From JAIRTY01 sp050257395 (GTDB lineage Bacteria > Actinomycetota > Actinomycetes > Streptosporangiales > Streptosporangiaceae): DNA of 13,805 bases. Below, one piece after another: positions 1 through 7,916 of the stretch. Under the pieces are notes generated by a model that worked only from the letters and a program-made list of their open reading frames with translations, ran no database searches and was not told the DNA's origin. Numbering within the stretch: the first letter of the stretch is position 1; the number at the start of each line of letters is the position of its first letter. The stretch spans positions 1 to 13,805 of the forward strand of contig JBLMWU010000104.1 of assembly GCA_050257395.1 (NCBI GenBank). Reading direction: 5' to 3'. A program made the position numbers and the translations under genes.

Positions 1-1
1 G

Positions 2-160
2 AACTGGCTCGCGCAGCCGCTGGCGCGCGATGACCGTGGCGCCACCGCGGTGGAGTACGGCCTGATCGTGGCGCTGATCGCGGCGGTCATCATCGGCACC
101 GTCCTGATCCTGGGCCAGCAGATCAACAACGCGTTCCAGGACATCGTCAACCAAATGTGA
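2..160 (+). CDS. flp: Flp-type pilin, 3' end only (5' truncated by window)
   Basis: This is the C-terminal 52 residues of a Flp/Fap-family major pilin, the small subunit polymerised by the Tad machine outside the cell membrane. The visible part reads in frame from base 2 to TGA at 158-160. It carries the hallmark prepilin-peptidase motif: Gly13 (visible numbering) followed by ATAVEYGLI, with Glu at +5 and Tyr at +6 of the predicted mature protein. A single hydrophobic helix (LIVALIAAVIIGTVLILG) and a short polar tail (QQINNAFQDIVNQM) follow, as expected for a mature Flp of about 45 residues. The start codon lies upstream of the window. It is the first visible gene of the Tad operon, 66 bp before the likely tadE start. 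Family assignment is firm; whether this is the only pilin gene cannot be seen. Confidence 0.93.
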   Translation, partial: NWLAQPLARDDRGATAVEYGLIVALIAAVIIGTVLILGQQINNAFQDIVNQM

Positions 161-211
161 TCCAGCTCGGCGGGCGCGGCCCCGAGGGCGCTGCCGCGCC
201 CGTCCGGCGAC

Positions 212-217
212 AGGAAA
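212..217 (+). promoter_or_regulatory. Ribosome binding site that decides the tadE start
   Basis: AGGAAA at 212-217 sits 9 nt before ATG 227. It directly abuts GTG 218 and is only 3 nt from GTG 221. The spacing favours ATG 227 over the longer readings. Confidence 0.6.
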
Positions 218-226
218 GTGGTGGCA

Positions 227-673
227 ATGAACCGCCGACCGCCGGGCGTGGCTGCCAGCGACCGCGGCGCTACCGCCGTGGAGTTCGCCCTGCTCGTGCC
301 GCTGCTGCTGCTGCTTGTCTTCGGCATCATCGATTTCGGGCGGGCCCTGAACGCCCAGATCACCATTACCCAGGCCGCCCGTGAGGGTGCCCGGCTGGCG
401 GCGCTCGGCCAGAGTGCGAGCACGGTGCAGACGCGCACGATCGGTGCCGCGCTCGGGCTGAATCTCGGGGCCGGCAACGTGGCGGTGTCGGGCGGCAGCG
501 GCGGGGTGTCGGGCAGCGGGCAGGCCTGCCCGGCCGGCTCCGCCGCGCTGGGCCAGAACGCGACGGTCACCGTCACTTACACGTTCTCGTTCGTCACCCC
601 CGTCGGGTCGATCGGCGGCTTCGGGTCCACTCTCCAACAGACCGCGCAGGGGGTCATGCCATGCGAGACCTGA
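227..673 (+). CDS. tadE: TadE-family pseudopilin
   Basis: This is a TadE-like minor pilin or pseudopilin of the Tad (tight adherence) system. It is processed by the prepilin peptidase and is thought to help pilus initiation at the membrane. From ATG 227 the protein has 148 residues. A short basic leader is followed by Gly14-ATAVEF (Glu at +5, Phe at +6), a Leu-rich membrane helix at about 21-40, then the TadE signature IIDFGRALNAQITITQAAREGAR (given here in part: DFGRA and QAAREGARLAA). The exported remainder is Gly/Ser/Ala-rich and has two cysteines (QAC and the C-terminal MPCET). ATG 227 is preferred to GTG 218 because of the ribosome binding site position. It overlaps the next gene by 13 nt, which implies coupled translation. 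Family call is strong. Confidence 0.9.
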   Translation: MNRRPPGVAASDRGATAVEFALLVPLLLLLVFGIIDFGRALNAQITITQAAREGARLAALGQSASTVQTRTIGAALGLNLGAGNVAVSGGSGGVSGSGQACPAGSAALGQNATVTVTYTFSFVTPVGSIGGFGSTLQQTAQGVMPCET

Positions 674-1785
674 TCGCCGCAGCCGCGCGCACGGGGCTGC
701 GGCTGCTGCGCCGGGATGAGCGGGGCACCGTCGGTGTCCTGATCGCGATCCTGGTAGCCGGGGGCGTGCTGCTCGGAATGGGCGCCGTGGCCGTCGACGT
801 CGGCCGGGTCTACCAGGGCCGGGCCGAACTGCAGAACGGCGCTGACGCGGCGGCCCTCGCGGTGGCCCGGAGCTGCGCGTACGGCGGCGCCTGCACGAAC
901 GCCGCGGGGCTGGCGGTGTCCGGCAGCTACGTCAGCGGGAACGCCTCCGTCCTCACCACAGGAACAGCGGCCGCCGGGCAGGTCTGCGGTTCCGGGAGCC
1001 TGGGCACCTGCACCCCCACTGGCGCGATGGTCTCGTGCCCGGCGAACCCGGCGGGCAGCGTGAACTACGTCGACGTGAACACCGCCGCCTCGGTTTCCCC
1101 GATCTTCTCGGAGGTACTGGGCTTCGGGTCTGCCACCGTGAAGGCCTGCGCCCAGGCCGAGTGGGGCTCGGCGCAGCTGGCGAACACGATCGCTCTCACC
1201 ATCTCCGTCTGCCAGTGGTACAGCCTCACCCAGAATGGCGGCGTCCCGTGGAACACGAATGTTCCGGTGTACCTCAAGGGAAATGGTGTGGTGCCGTGCA
1301 GCGGTCCGGCGGGCAGCAACATCCCCGGCGGGTTCGGCTGGCTGTGCATAACCGGCAGCGGGAGCAGCTGCAACGGCAACAGTGGCTCAGGCAACTGCCA
1401 GGGAATAATCGATCTCGCCACCAGCACCTCTTATTCTGATCCCGGCACCAGCCCGCCCAGTGGGTGCTCGCAGCTCCTTCAGCAGCTCGTCACCAGCGGA
1501 TCCGTGGTGTACGTGCCGGTTTTCAGCACCGCGACCGGCTCCGGCAACGGCAATGGCGGGGGCAGTAATAGCGGCACTTATCACATCATCGGCCTGGCTG
1601 CTTTCGTGGTCGTCGGCTATACGAACCTTCCCGGCGGGAAGCCGAAGGATTTCGGCACCTACAATCTCTGCACCGGAAATAATCCCTGCCTGGAAGGCCA
1701 TTTTACGCAGGCACTGGTGCCGCTCAGCAGCCTCGTCGGCCCCGGCACCGATTTCGGTGCGACGGCCGTCGTGCTCACCGGGTGA
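661..1785 (+). CDS. tadG: TadG-like pilus assembly protein, cysteine-rich
   Basis: This is a TadG-related, Flp_N-type protein of the Tad apparatus: a membrane-anchored protein with a large extracytoplasmic part. The 374-residue product has a basic N-terminus ending RRDERG, a hydrophobic helix at about 23-45, then the signature VDVGRVY at 45-51 and RAELQNGADAAALAVA at 54-69. The exported region contains 14 cysteines and a GGFGWL motif like those of TadG-related proteins, so several disulfides are likely. AGGGGG at 648-653 lies 7 nt before ATG 661, supporting this start; the gene overlaps tadE by 13 nt. From about 1340 to 1700 codon choice loosens compared with neighbours: two ATA codons (1348, 1405) and many AAT, GAT, TAT, TCT and TTT. 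The von Willebrand-type domain of large TadG proteins is not evident. Exact role is inferred. Confidence 0.85.
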   Translation: MRDLIAAAARTGLRLLRRDERGTVGVLIAILVAGGVLLGMGAVAVDVGRVYQGRAELQNGADAAALAVARSCAYGGACTNAAGLAVSGSYVSGNASVLTTGTAAAGQVCGSGSLGTCTPTGAMVSCPANPAGSVNYVDVNTAASVSPIFSEVLGFGSATVKACAQAEWGSAQLANTIALTISVCQWYSLTQNGGVPWNTNVPVYLKGNGVVPCSGPAGSNIPGGFGWLCITGSGSSCNGNSGSGNCQGIIDLATSTSYSDPGTSPPSGCSQLLQQLVTSGSVVYVPVFSTATGSGNGNGGGSNSGTYHIIGLAAFVVVGYTNLPGGKPKDFGTYNLCTGNNPCLEGHFTQALVPLSSLVGPGTDFGATAVVLTG

Positions 1786-1822
1786 CTTACAGCCACCGGG
1801 AAAGATCAGGAGAAGAGGAACT

Positions 1823-2590
1823 GTGAAACGTCGAGTGCTGACCGTGCTGCTGGCGGTGCTGCTGGCCGTCATTGGCACCGGCGCGGTGCTGGCCTACGTC
1901 CGGCAGGCTGACGCCCGGGCCCTGGCCGGCCAGAAGGCTGTCCGGGTGCTGGTCGCCCAGCAGCAGATCCCGGCCGGCACCGCCGCCGGGGCGGCGTTCC
2001 GTGACGGCATGCTGACCAGCGAAGTCCTGCCCGCGTCGTCCGTGCCCGCCGAGGCAGTCGGCTCGGTCGGCCCCGGCCTGGCCGGCCTGGTGTCCAGCAC
2101 CGACATCCCGTCAGGGCAAGTGCTGCTGCGCCCGATGCTGGTGCCGGCCGCGCAGGTGACCGGGGCCCTCGCGATCCCGGCCGGCATGGTCGCGGTGACG
2201 ATCAGCCTCTGCATCCCGGAAGCGGTGGCAGGCAACCTCCACCCCGGCTCGCAGGTCGCCGTGTTCACCACCGCCGGCACCGCGGCCACCGGCGGCGGCG
2301 GGCTGACCGCGTCCGCGGGCTGCAGCGGCCAGCATCAGCAGCAGGGCGCAGCCGCGCACTCCCGCCTCGTACTGCCCAGCGTGGAAGTGCTCTCGACCGG
2401 GCAGGCCACGGCCGCCGCGCCGGCCGGCTCCGCAGCCGCCAGCAGCACCGCGTCCGCACAGAGCAGCAGCAGTTCCGCGGGGCCGGGCCAGGGCGGCATG
2501 CTGGTGACTCTCGCCGTGACCCAGGCGAACGCCGCGCGGCTGATCCAGCTCACCGTGACCGGGCTGCCGTACCTGGCCCTGGTGAAGTGA
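1823..2590 (+). CDS. cpaB: Flp pilus assembly protein RcpC/CpaB (SAF domain)
   Basis: This is an RcpC/CpaB-like assembly factor, anchored in the membrane with its body outside. In this monoderm setting there is no secretin, so it probably acts in the cell wall space. Start GTG 1823 is chosen because a strong purine tract (AGGAG 1808-1812 and AGAGGAA 1814-1820) precedes it; the open frame upstream overlaps tadG and is not coding. The 255-residue product has a basic start (MKRR), one membrane helix at about 5-26 and a SAF-like domain at about 40-105 with VRVLVAQQQIPAGT and DIPSGQVL motifs. A second conserved stretch follows (IPAGMVAVTI, then GNLHPGSQVAVF). The C-terminal half contains a Gly, Gln/His and Ala/Ser-rich low-complexity insertion. 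Its stop codon overlaps the next gene's ribosome binding site, so it belongs to the same operon. Confidence 0.87.
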   Translation: MKRRVLTVLLAVLLAVIGTGAVLAYVRQADARALAGQKAVRVLVAQQQIPAGTAAGAAFRDGMLTSEVLPASSVPAEAVGSVGPGLAGLVSSTDIPSGQVLLRPMLVPAAQVTGALAIPAGMVAVTISLCIPEAVAGNLHPGSQVAVFTTAGTAATGGGGLTASAGCSGQHQQQGAAAHSRLVLPSVEVLSTGQATAAAPAGSAAASSTASAQSSSSSAGPGQGGMLVTLAVTQANAARLIQLTVTGLPYLALVK

Positions 2591-2600
2591 GGAGAGCCCC

Positions 2601-3776
2601 ATGCCCATCCACTGCACACCAGCCCCGGCTTCCGCTGAGGCCGCCAGCATCGGCGGGCAGGTCCGCGTCGCCGACAGCCTGCACGTCGCCGCCCAGCTGC
2701 TGGACAGCGACCCTGCCGAGACACTGGTGGTGATCGGCCCGGAGACGCCGACGAACGAGGCGCTGGCCTTCGCCGGCCGGGTGCGCATGCACCGTCCCGC
2801 GGCCGGTGTGATCCTGGTGCGGTACCGCGCGGATGTCGACCTCCTGACCAGCGCCCTGCAGGCGGGGGTCCGGGAAGTGGTCCCGGCCGGTGACCAGCAC
2901 GCGCTCGCCGCCGCCTGCCACCGCTCCCGCGAGGTGTCCCGGCGGCTGCTCAGCGTGGCCACCCCCGAGGTCACCCAGCCGTCGGCCAAGGAGGGGCGGA
3001 TCGTCACCGTGTTCGCCGCCAAGGGCGGCTGCGGCAAGACGACGCTCGCGACCAACCTGGGCGTGGTGCTCGCCCGGGACACCGGCAACCGGGTCTGCGT
3101 GGTCGACCTGGACCTGGCGTTCGGTGACGTGGCGATCAGCGTGCAGCTCGACCCGGCCCGGACGATCGTGGACGCGCTGCCGATGGCGGGGCGGCTGGAC
3201 ACCACGGGGGCGGCCTCGCTGCTGACCCGCTACCGGCCGGGGCTGGAGATGCTGCTGGCCCCGGTGACCCCGGGGGACGCGGAGAAGATCCAGCCCGCGC
3301 TGGTGGGCGAGCTGCTCACGGTGCTCCGGCAGATGTTCGACTTCGTGGTGGTGGACACGCCCGCCCAGCTGAGCGAGCACGTCCTCACCGCCATGGACGC
3401 CTCCGCGCATCACGTGCTGCTCACCACGCCGGACGTGCCCGCGCTGAAGAACCTGCGGGTCACCCTCGACATGCTCGACCTGCTCTCCTATCCCCGGGGT
3501 ATCCGCTCGGTCGTGCTCAACCGCTCGGGCTCCAAGGTTGGCCTCAGCCTGGAGGACGTGGAGCGGGTGGTGCGCTGTCCGATCGCCGCCCACGTGCCGT
3601 CCAGCCTCGCGGTGCCGGTCTCGATCAACAAGGGCGTCCCGATCACCCTGTCCTCCGCCGGGCATCCGGTGAGCCAGGCGATCAGCCGGTTCGCGCAGCA
3701 GCACCTGCTCCGCGAGCTGGCCCCCGCCCCCGGCAGCCCGCCCGTCCGGCAGCGGAGCGGAAGGCGATCGGCGTGA
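2601..3776 (+). CDS. tadZ: TadZ/CpaE pilus localisation ATPase (MinD/ParA family)
   Basis: This is a cytoplasmic MinD/ParA-like ATPase of the TadZ/CpaE group, which places the pilus machine in the cell. The 391-residue protein has an N-terminal receiver-like domain (about 1-125, with YRADVDLLTSALQAGVREVV matching the end of such domains). The ATPase domain follows, with a complete deviant Walker A motif KGGCGKTT at 141-148. Next come CVVDLDLAFGDVAI, the switch-like VVDTPAQLSE and VLNRSGS. Unlike TadZ proteins with degraded nucleotide motifs, this one keeps the signature lysines and should bind ATP. GAGGAG at 2589-2594 gives a good spacing to ATG 2601. The end overlaps tadA in a GTGA arrangement. 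Strong family call; polar localisation is inferred from characterised homologues. Confidence 0.9.
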   Translation: MPIHCTPAPASAEAASIGGQVRVADSLHVAAQLLDSDPAETLVVIGPETPTNEALAFAGRVRMHRPAAGVILVRYRADVDLLTSALQAGVREVVPAGDQHALAAACHRSREVSRRLLSVATPEVTQPSAKEGRIVTVFAAKGGCGKTTLATNLGVVLARDTGNRVCVVDLDLAFGDVAISVQLDPARTIVDALPMAGRLDTTGAASLLTRYRPGLEMLLAPVTPGDAEKIQPALVGELLTVLRQMFDFVVVDTPAQLSEHVLTAMDASAHHVLLTTPDVPALKNLRVTLDMLDLLSYPRGIRSVVLNRSGSKVGLSLEDVERVVRCPIAAHVPSSLAVPVSINKGVPITLSSAGHPVSQAISRFAQQHLLRELAPAPGSPPVRQRSGRRSA

Positions 3777-5152
3777 GCCTGTCCGACCGGCTTGCCCAGC
3801 GGCTGGTCACGGCGGCACCCGCCATCGACCAGCCGGCTCCCCGCCGGGCGGCCCGCGACCGGGCCCGGCACGCCGACCCGTTCGCGCCGCTCAAGCGCAG
3901 CGTCCACGAGGCCCTGCTGGAGACGCTGGGGCCCCGGCTGTACGACGCCCACGTGGATCAGCGTGAGCTCGAGCAGCAGGTGACGCAGACGCTGCAGGCG
4001 GTGCTGCAGCGGGATGAGACCCCGATGACCGCGGCCGACCGGACACGCGTGGCCAGGGAGATCGCCGACGACATCCTGGGTCACGGGCCGCTCGAGCCGT
4101 ACCTGCGGGACGCTGAGATCTCCGAGATCATGGTGAACGGCCACGACCAGATCTTCGTGGAGCGCGACGGCCGCCTCAGCGCTGTGGCAGCGGCCTTTGC
4201 CGACGAGGCGCACCTGCGCCGGACCATCGACAAGATCGTGGCGCGGGTGGGCCGCCGGATTGACGAGTCCAGCCCGATGGTGGACGCGCGGCTCCCTGAC
4301 GGCAGCCGCGTCAATGCCGTGATCCCGCCGGTCGCCCTGGACGGGGCACTGCTGACCATCCGGAAGTTCGCCGCCGACCCGTTCACCGAGCACGATCTGA
4401 TCTCCTTTGGCACCCTGTCCGCTCCGGTGGCCGAGCTGCTGCACGCGTGCGTGCAGGGCCGGCTGAACATGGTGATCGGCGGCGGCACCGGCTCCGGCAA
4501 GACCACCACCCTCAACGTCCTGTCCGGGTTCGTGCCGGAGGACGAGCGGATCGTCACCATCGAGGACGCCGCCGAGCTCCAGCTGCGCCAGGATCACGTG
4601 CTCCGGATGGAGTACCGGCCGCCGAACCTGGAGGGACGCGGCGAGATCACGATCCGCGACCTGGTCCGCAACTCGCTGCGGATGCGGCCCGACCGCATCA
4701 TCATCGGCGAGGTCCGGGACGCGGCCGCGCTGGACATGCTGCAGGCCATGAACACCGGCCATGATGGCTCGATCACGACTGTGCACTCCAACTCCCCGCG
4801 CGACTCGCTGGCCCGGCTGGAGACGATGGTGCTGATGGCCGGCCTCGAGCTGCCGCAACGTGCGATCCGCGAGCAGATGGCCTCGGCCATCGACCTGATC
4901 GTGCACCAGGCGCGGCTGCGGGACGGCACCCGCCGGATCACCTACATCACCGAGGTGGACGGCATGGAGGGCGCGATCATCACGCTGCAGGACCTGTTCC
5001 TGTTCGATTTCCACGCGGGCGTGGACGAGCAGGGCCGCTACCGCGGCGCGCTGCGCCCCACCGGCCTGCGCCCGCGCTTCCTCGACAAGCTGGCCGACCG
5101 GGGGATCCGGCTGCGGCCCGAGGCCTTCGGCCTCGCGGAGCCCGCGCGATGA
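3773..5152 (+). CDS. tadA: TadA/CpaF type II/IV secretion ATPase
   Basis: This is the hexameric ATPase that powers Tad pilus assembly, of the CpaF/VirB11-like GspE family, at the cytoplasmic face of the TadB/TadC platform. The 459-residue length is usual for actinobacterial CpaF. The N-terminal part includes ILGHGPLEPYLRD and EIMVNGHDQIFVERDG, typical of the family. Walker A is GGGTGSGKTT at 236-245, the Walker B region is RPDRIIIGEVRD with Glu at 313, and the His box is NTGHDGSITTVHSNSPRDSL around 327-346 with His330. Start GTG 3773 overlaps the tadZ stop and is preceded by GGAAGG at 3759-3764. The gene ends in an ATGA overlap with tadB. All catalytic motifs are intact, so an active enzyme is expected. 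Confidence 0.95.
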   Translation: MSLSDRLAQRLVTAAPAIDQPAPRRAARDRARHADPFAPLKRSVHEALLETLGPRLYDAHVDQRELEQQVTQTLQAVLQRDETPMTAADRTRVAREIADDILGHGPLEPYLRDAEISEIMVNGHDQIFVERDGRLSAVAAAFADEAHLRRTIDKIVARVGRRIDESSPMVDARLPDGSRVNAVIPPVALDGALLTIRKFAADPFTEHDLISFGTLSAPVAELLHACVQGRLNMVIGGGTGSGKTTTLNVLSGFVPEDERIVTIEDAAELQLRQDHVLRMEYRPPNLEGRGEITIRDLVRNSLRMRPDRIIIGEVRDAAALDMLQAMNTGHDGSITTVHSNSPRDSLARLETMVLMAGLELPQRAIREQMASAIDLIVHQARLRDGTRRITYITEVDGMEGAIITLQDLFLFDFHAGVDEQGRYRGALRPTGLRPRFLDKLADRGIRLRPEAFGLAEPAR

Positions 5153-6126
5153 GCGGGGGATCCGCCGGGCTGGTACTGGTGCTGGTGCTGGTGTTCGCGG
5201 CGCTCTTCACGGTGGCGGTGCTGGCCATCGGCTCGCTGCGGCGCAGCGACCAGAGCCGGCTGCTCACCGCCCAGATCGACCGCTACGGGCCGCGCCAGGC
5301 ACCGGCACCGGACGGCGGCGAGGGCGTGGTGGCCCGCAGGGCGGTCGGCGGGATGACGCGGCTGCTGCGGTCCAGCAGCGTCGAGCCGGGCCTCGCCCGC
5401 CGGCTGGACCTGGCCGGGATCGGGCGCAGCCCGGCCGAATGGGCCGTGCTCGGCGGCTGCGCCTCGGCCGGCCTGATCGCGGTGCTGACCGTCCTCACCG
5501 GCAATCTCGTGCTGGGCGTGCTGCTCGGCGTCGTGACCGGCTGGGCGGCGATGCGGTTCACGCTCACCATCCGGATCTCCCGGCGGCGGGCCGCCTTCGC
5601 TGATCAGCTGCCCGACACGCTGCAGCTCATCGCCGGCTCGCTGCAGGCCGGGTTCTCGCTGCCGCAGGCGCTGGACGCCGTGGTCCGGGAAGACAGCCAG
5701 CCCGTCGCGGGCGAGTTCGCGCGCGCGCTGGCCGAGGTCCGGATCGGCGCCGACCTGGAGGACGGGCTGGCCCGGGTGGCTGACCGGATGAACTCCACCG
5801 ACCTGAGCTGGACCGTGATGGCAGTGCGCATCCAGCGGGAGGTCGGCGGCAATCTCGCGGAGGTGCTCCGCAACACGGTCGCGACCATGCGTGAGCGGGC
5901 GGCACTGCGCCGGCACGTGCGGGCGCTCAGCGCCGAGGGGCGGCTGTCCGCCTACATCCTGATCGCGCTGCCGATCCTGATCGCGATCTGGCTGTTCATC
6001 AGCAGCCCGGGCTACATGCGCCCGCTGTACACCACCCCGGTGGGGGTGCTGATGCTGATCGGCGGGGCCGTGCTGATGGTGGTCGGCTCGTTCTGGATGA
6101 GCAGAGTCATCAAGGTGGAGATGTGA
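5149..6126 (+). CDS. tadB: TadB inner platform protein (T2SSF domain)
   Basis: This is a polytopic membrane protein of the GspF/TadB family that forms the assembly platform with TadC. The 325-residue product has an N-terminal membrane helix (about 7-27), a linker, a helix pair around 100-135 and a cytoplasmic T2SSF domain. In that domain LPDTLQLIAGSLQAGFSLPQAL and EVGGNLAEVLRNTVATMRER (abbreviated motifs: SLQAGFSLPQAL, GGNLAEVL) are diagnostic. Two C-terminal membrane segments follow (YILIALPILIAIWLFI and GVLMLIGGAVLMVVGSF). Start ATG 5149 overlaps the tadA stop as ATGA. The upstream GCGGAG is a weak ribosome site, which suits coupled translation. It ends overlapping tadC. Family call is firm. 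Confidence 0.92.
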   Translation: MSGGSAGLVLVLVLVFAALFTVAVLAIGSLRRSDQSRLLTAQIDRYGPRQAPAPDGGEGVVARRAVGGMTRLLRSSSVEPGLARRLDLAGIGRSPAEWAVLGGCASAGLIAVLTVLTGNLVLGVLLGVVTGWAAMRFTLTIRISRRRAAFADQLPDTLQLIAGSLQAGFSLPQALDAVVREDSQPVAGEFARALAEVRIGADLEDGLARVADRMNSTDLSWTVMAVRIQREVGGNLAEVLRNTVATMRERAALRRHVRALSAEGRLSAYILIALPILIAIWLFISSPGYMRPLYTTPVGVLMLIGGAVLMVVGSFWMSRVIKVEM

Positions 6127-7037
6127 TGGTCCTGGCCGTCGGGCTGGCCGCCTTCGCGCTGGCCATCATCCTGCTGGTGCTGGCCGTCGCGCCGGCCCGG
6201 CGCCAGCGCGGCGGGGTGGCGGTGGCCCTGGCCGCCATCGAGGAACGCTACGCACACCGGCCCGGCGGCAGGACCCGCGGGAAGCAGGACGCCCTGGGCA
6301 TGCTGCCGGGGTGGACGCGGGCGCTGGCCCTGCGGCTCTCCCCGGCCAGCATCGGCGCCACGATGCAGCGCAGGCTCGACCTGGCCGGCAACCCGGCGCG
6401 GTGGACCGCCGACCGTGTCCTCGCCGTCAAGGGCCTCGGGCTGGTGGCGCTGGCCCTGGTCGGCGGGTTCTACGGGGTGCGGAGCCCCATTCTGCTGGTT
6501 CTGGGCGCGGCGGTGGGCGGCACCATCGGGTTCTTCCTGCCGGACCTGCTGCTCTACAACGCGGGACTCAAGCGGCAGACGCGGATCCAGGGCGAGCTGC
6601 CCGACGCGCTCGACATGCTCACCATCTGCGTGGAGGCCGGGCTCGGCTTTGACGCCGCGATCGCCCAGGTGGCGCGCAATACCCACGGGCCGCTGGCGGC
6701 GGAGTTCACCCGGCTCCAGCAGGAGATGCAGATCGGCATGACCCGCACCGAGGCCCTGCGTGCCGTGCTGGACCGGACCACGGTGACCGAGCTGCGGGCG
6801 TTCGTGTCAGCCCTCGTCCAGGCGAGCGAGCTGGGCATCCCGGTCGCGCAGGTGCTGCGCTCCCAGGCCGCCGAGATGCGGCTGGTGCGCCGCCAGCGGG
6901 CCGAGGAGAAGGCGCAGAAAGTCGGGGTGAAGGTCACCTTCCCGCTGATCGCCTGCTTGTTCCCGGCGATCTTCGTGGTGGTCATCGGGCCCGGTGCCAT
7001 CACGATCGCGCATGCTCTCTTCGGGCCACATGGCTAG
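6126..7037 (+). CDS. tadC: TadC inner platform protein (T2SSF domain)
   Basis: This is the TadC partner of TadB in the Tad assembly platform. From ATG 6126 it has 303 residues: an N-terminal helix, a basic linker, two helices around 100-140, then the T2SSF domain with QGELPDALDMLTICVEAGLG, ASELGIPVAQVLRSQA and RAEEKAQKVGVKVTFPL (abbreviated: PDALDMLTICVEAGLG, QASELGIPVAQVL, EEKAQKVGVK). A final membrane helix (CLFPAIFVVVIGPGAI) ends the protein. GTG 6123 is an alternative start one codon earlier; ATG 6126 is preferred because GGTGGAG at 6114-6120 then has a 5-nt spacer. The start overlaps the tadB stop. It is the last recognisable Tad gene, followed by an 89-bp gap. Confidence 0.92.
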   Translation: MVLAVGLAAFALAIILLVLAVAPARRQRGGVAVALAAIEERYAHRPGGRTRGKQDALGMLPGWTRALALRLSPASIGATMQRRLDLAGNPARWTADRVLAVKGLGLVALALVGGFYGVRSPILLVLGAAVGGTIGFFLPDLLLYNAGLKRQTRIQGELPDALDMLTICVEAGLGFDAAIAQVARNTHGPLAAEFTRLQQEMQIGMTRTEALRAVLDRTTVTELRAFVSALVQASELGIPVAQVLRSQAAEMRLVRRQRAEEKAQKVGVKVTFPLIACLFPAIFVVVIGPGAITIAHALFGPHG

Positions 7038-7094
7038 CCAGCGGCCCGCGTCTGATCTACTGGTGTTTTCCGGTACAAAGCTGGATGTGAAAGT

Positions 7095-7106
7095 GCGGAT
7101 ATCCGC
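7095..7106. promoter_or_regulatory. 12-bp perfect palindrome, candidate operator before the methyltransferase gene
   Basis: GCGGATATCCGC is a perfect dyad lying 20 bp before the ATG at 7127, in the 89-bp gap after tadC. Its position between any promoter in this gap and the start codon would suit a repressor site. No transcription factor can be named and no clear -35/-10 pair was found, so the role is inferred. Confidence 0.35.
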
Positions 7107-7126
7107 GAGGACGGAACAGGCAGGCC

Positions 7127-7828
7127 ATGGCGACGGCCGCTGACCGGCCCGCTGCGCAAGCCCCAGCGGGCAGTGCACGGCGGCCGGGCGTGACCACCCG
7201 CCGCGCCCGGATCGATCTGGGGCGGATCATCATGGTCCCGGCGGCGGCCTTCGTGCTGCTGCTCGACCTGCGGACGCTCGCCCGGACGGTCAGCGCCGGT
7301 GGCTGGGCGCACCTGCCCGTCACGCTGCTGATCTGCGCTTTCTACGCCGTGGTGATCTGGTGCTACCTGCGGCGCCGGCCGGCCGTCGCCACCAGTGCTT
7401 CGGTCACCGCGCACGTGGCCGCGGTGACCGCGACCCTCGCCCCGATGCTGTTCCCGCTGCTGCCCGCGACCATCCCGGGGACCGCCGCGCAGGTCGCCGG
7501 GGGCGTGCTGCTCATGATCGGCACTGCCTGGTCGGTGTGGGCGCTGCGCTCCCTGGGCCGCAGCCTGTCCGTGCTGGCGCAGGCCCGGGAGGTGGTGGAG
7601 CGCGGGCCCTACCGGTGGATACGGCATCCGCTGTACACAGGCGAGCTCGTGTCCTCCCTCGGCCTCGCGATCAGCATCGGCTCCCCGGCCGCGGCCGTGC
7701 TCTGGCTGGCCCTGTGCGGGCTGCAGGTCTACCGGGCGGTGCGGGAGGAGCAGGTGCTGCTGCTGGCCCTGCCCGCGTACGCGGGCTACCGCAGCCGCAC
7801 CGCCGCCCTGCTGCCGGGTGTCTTCTGA
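7127..7828 (+). CDS. Isoprenylcysteine carboxyl methyltransferase-like membrane protein
   Basis: This is a polytopic membrane protein of the ICMT/phospholipid methyltransferase superfamily, which uses S-adenosylmethionine. The bacterial substrate is unknown. The 233-residue product has about five hydrophobic segments, starting near 34-50 and 62-80. The diagnostic C-terminal motif is GPYRWIRHPLYTGE, with Arg-His-Pro at 166-168, followed by a membrane segment and the paired acidic motif REEQ (Glu207, Glu208). The ending AYAGYRSRTAALLPGVF matches the family's usual ending. ATG 7127 follows purine-rich AGGACGGAA at 7108-7116, a moderate ribosome site. It is co-directional with the Tad operon but separated by 89 bp including a palindrome, so it may have its own control. 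The first 30 residues are an Ala/Arg-rich extension of unclear value. Confidence 0.82.
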   Translation: MATAADRPAAQAPAGSARRPGVTTRRARIDLGRIIMVPAAAFVLLLDLRTLARTVSAGGWAHLPVTLLICAFYAVVIWCYLRRRPAVATSASVTAHVAAVTATLAPMLFPLLPATIPGTAAQVAGGVLLMIGTAWSVWALRSLGRSLSVLAQAREVVERGPYRWIRHPLYTGELVSSLGLAISIGSPAAAVLWLALCGLQVYRAVREEQVLLLALPAYAGYRSRTAALLPGVF

Positions 7829-7877
7829 GGCGCGGCGGTGGGCGTGTCATCGTGCGCGGGCACCTGCGCGTCTGTAG

Positions 7878-7900
7878 GGGGACGGCGAACGCCCGTCCCC
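7878..7900 (+). terminator. Hairpin downstream of the methyltransferase gene, possible terminator
   Basis: GGGGACGG (7878-7885) and CCGTCCCC (7893-7900) form a perfect 8-bp stem with a 7-nt loop, 49 bp after the methyltransferase stop. There is no U-tract, which is common for actinobacterial terminators. Because a good ribosome-like site follows at once, it could instead be a 5' leader hairpin. Confidence 0.4.
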
Positions 7901-7916
7901 GACGGAAGGACCGCCC

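Noticed and set aside
1460..1822. Upstream extension of cpaB to 1460
   Set aside because: It overlaps tadG in another frame, and GTG 1823 has a strong ribosome site directly followed by a membrane anchor.
2111..3704. Long minus-strand frames across cpaB and tadZ (also across tadA, tadB and the mreB-like gene)
   Set aside because: They are antisense shadows produced by high-GC third positions of clearly recognisable plus-strand genes.
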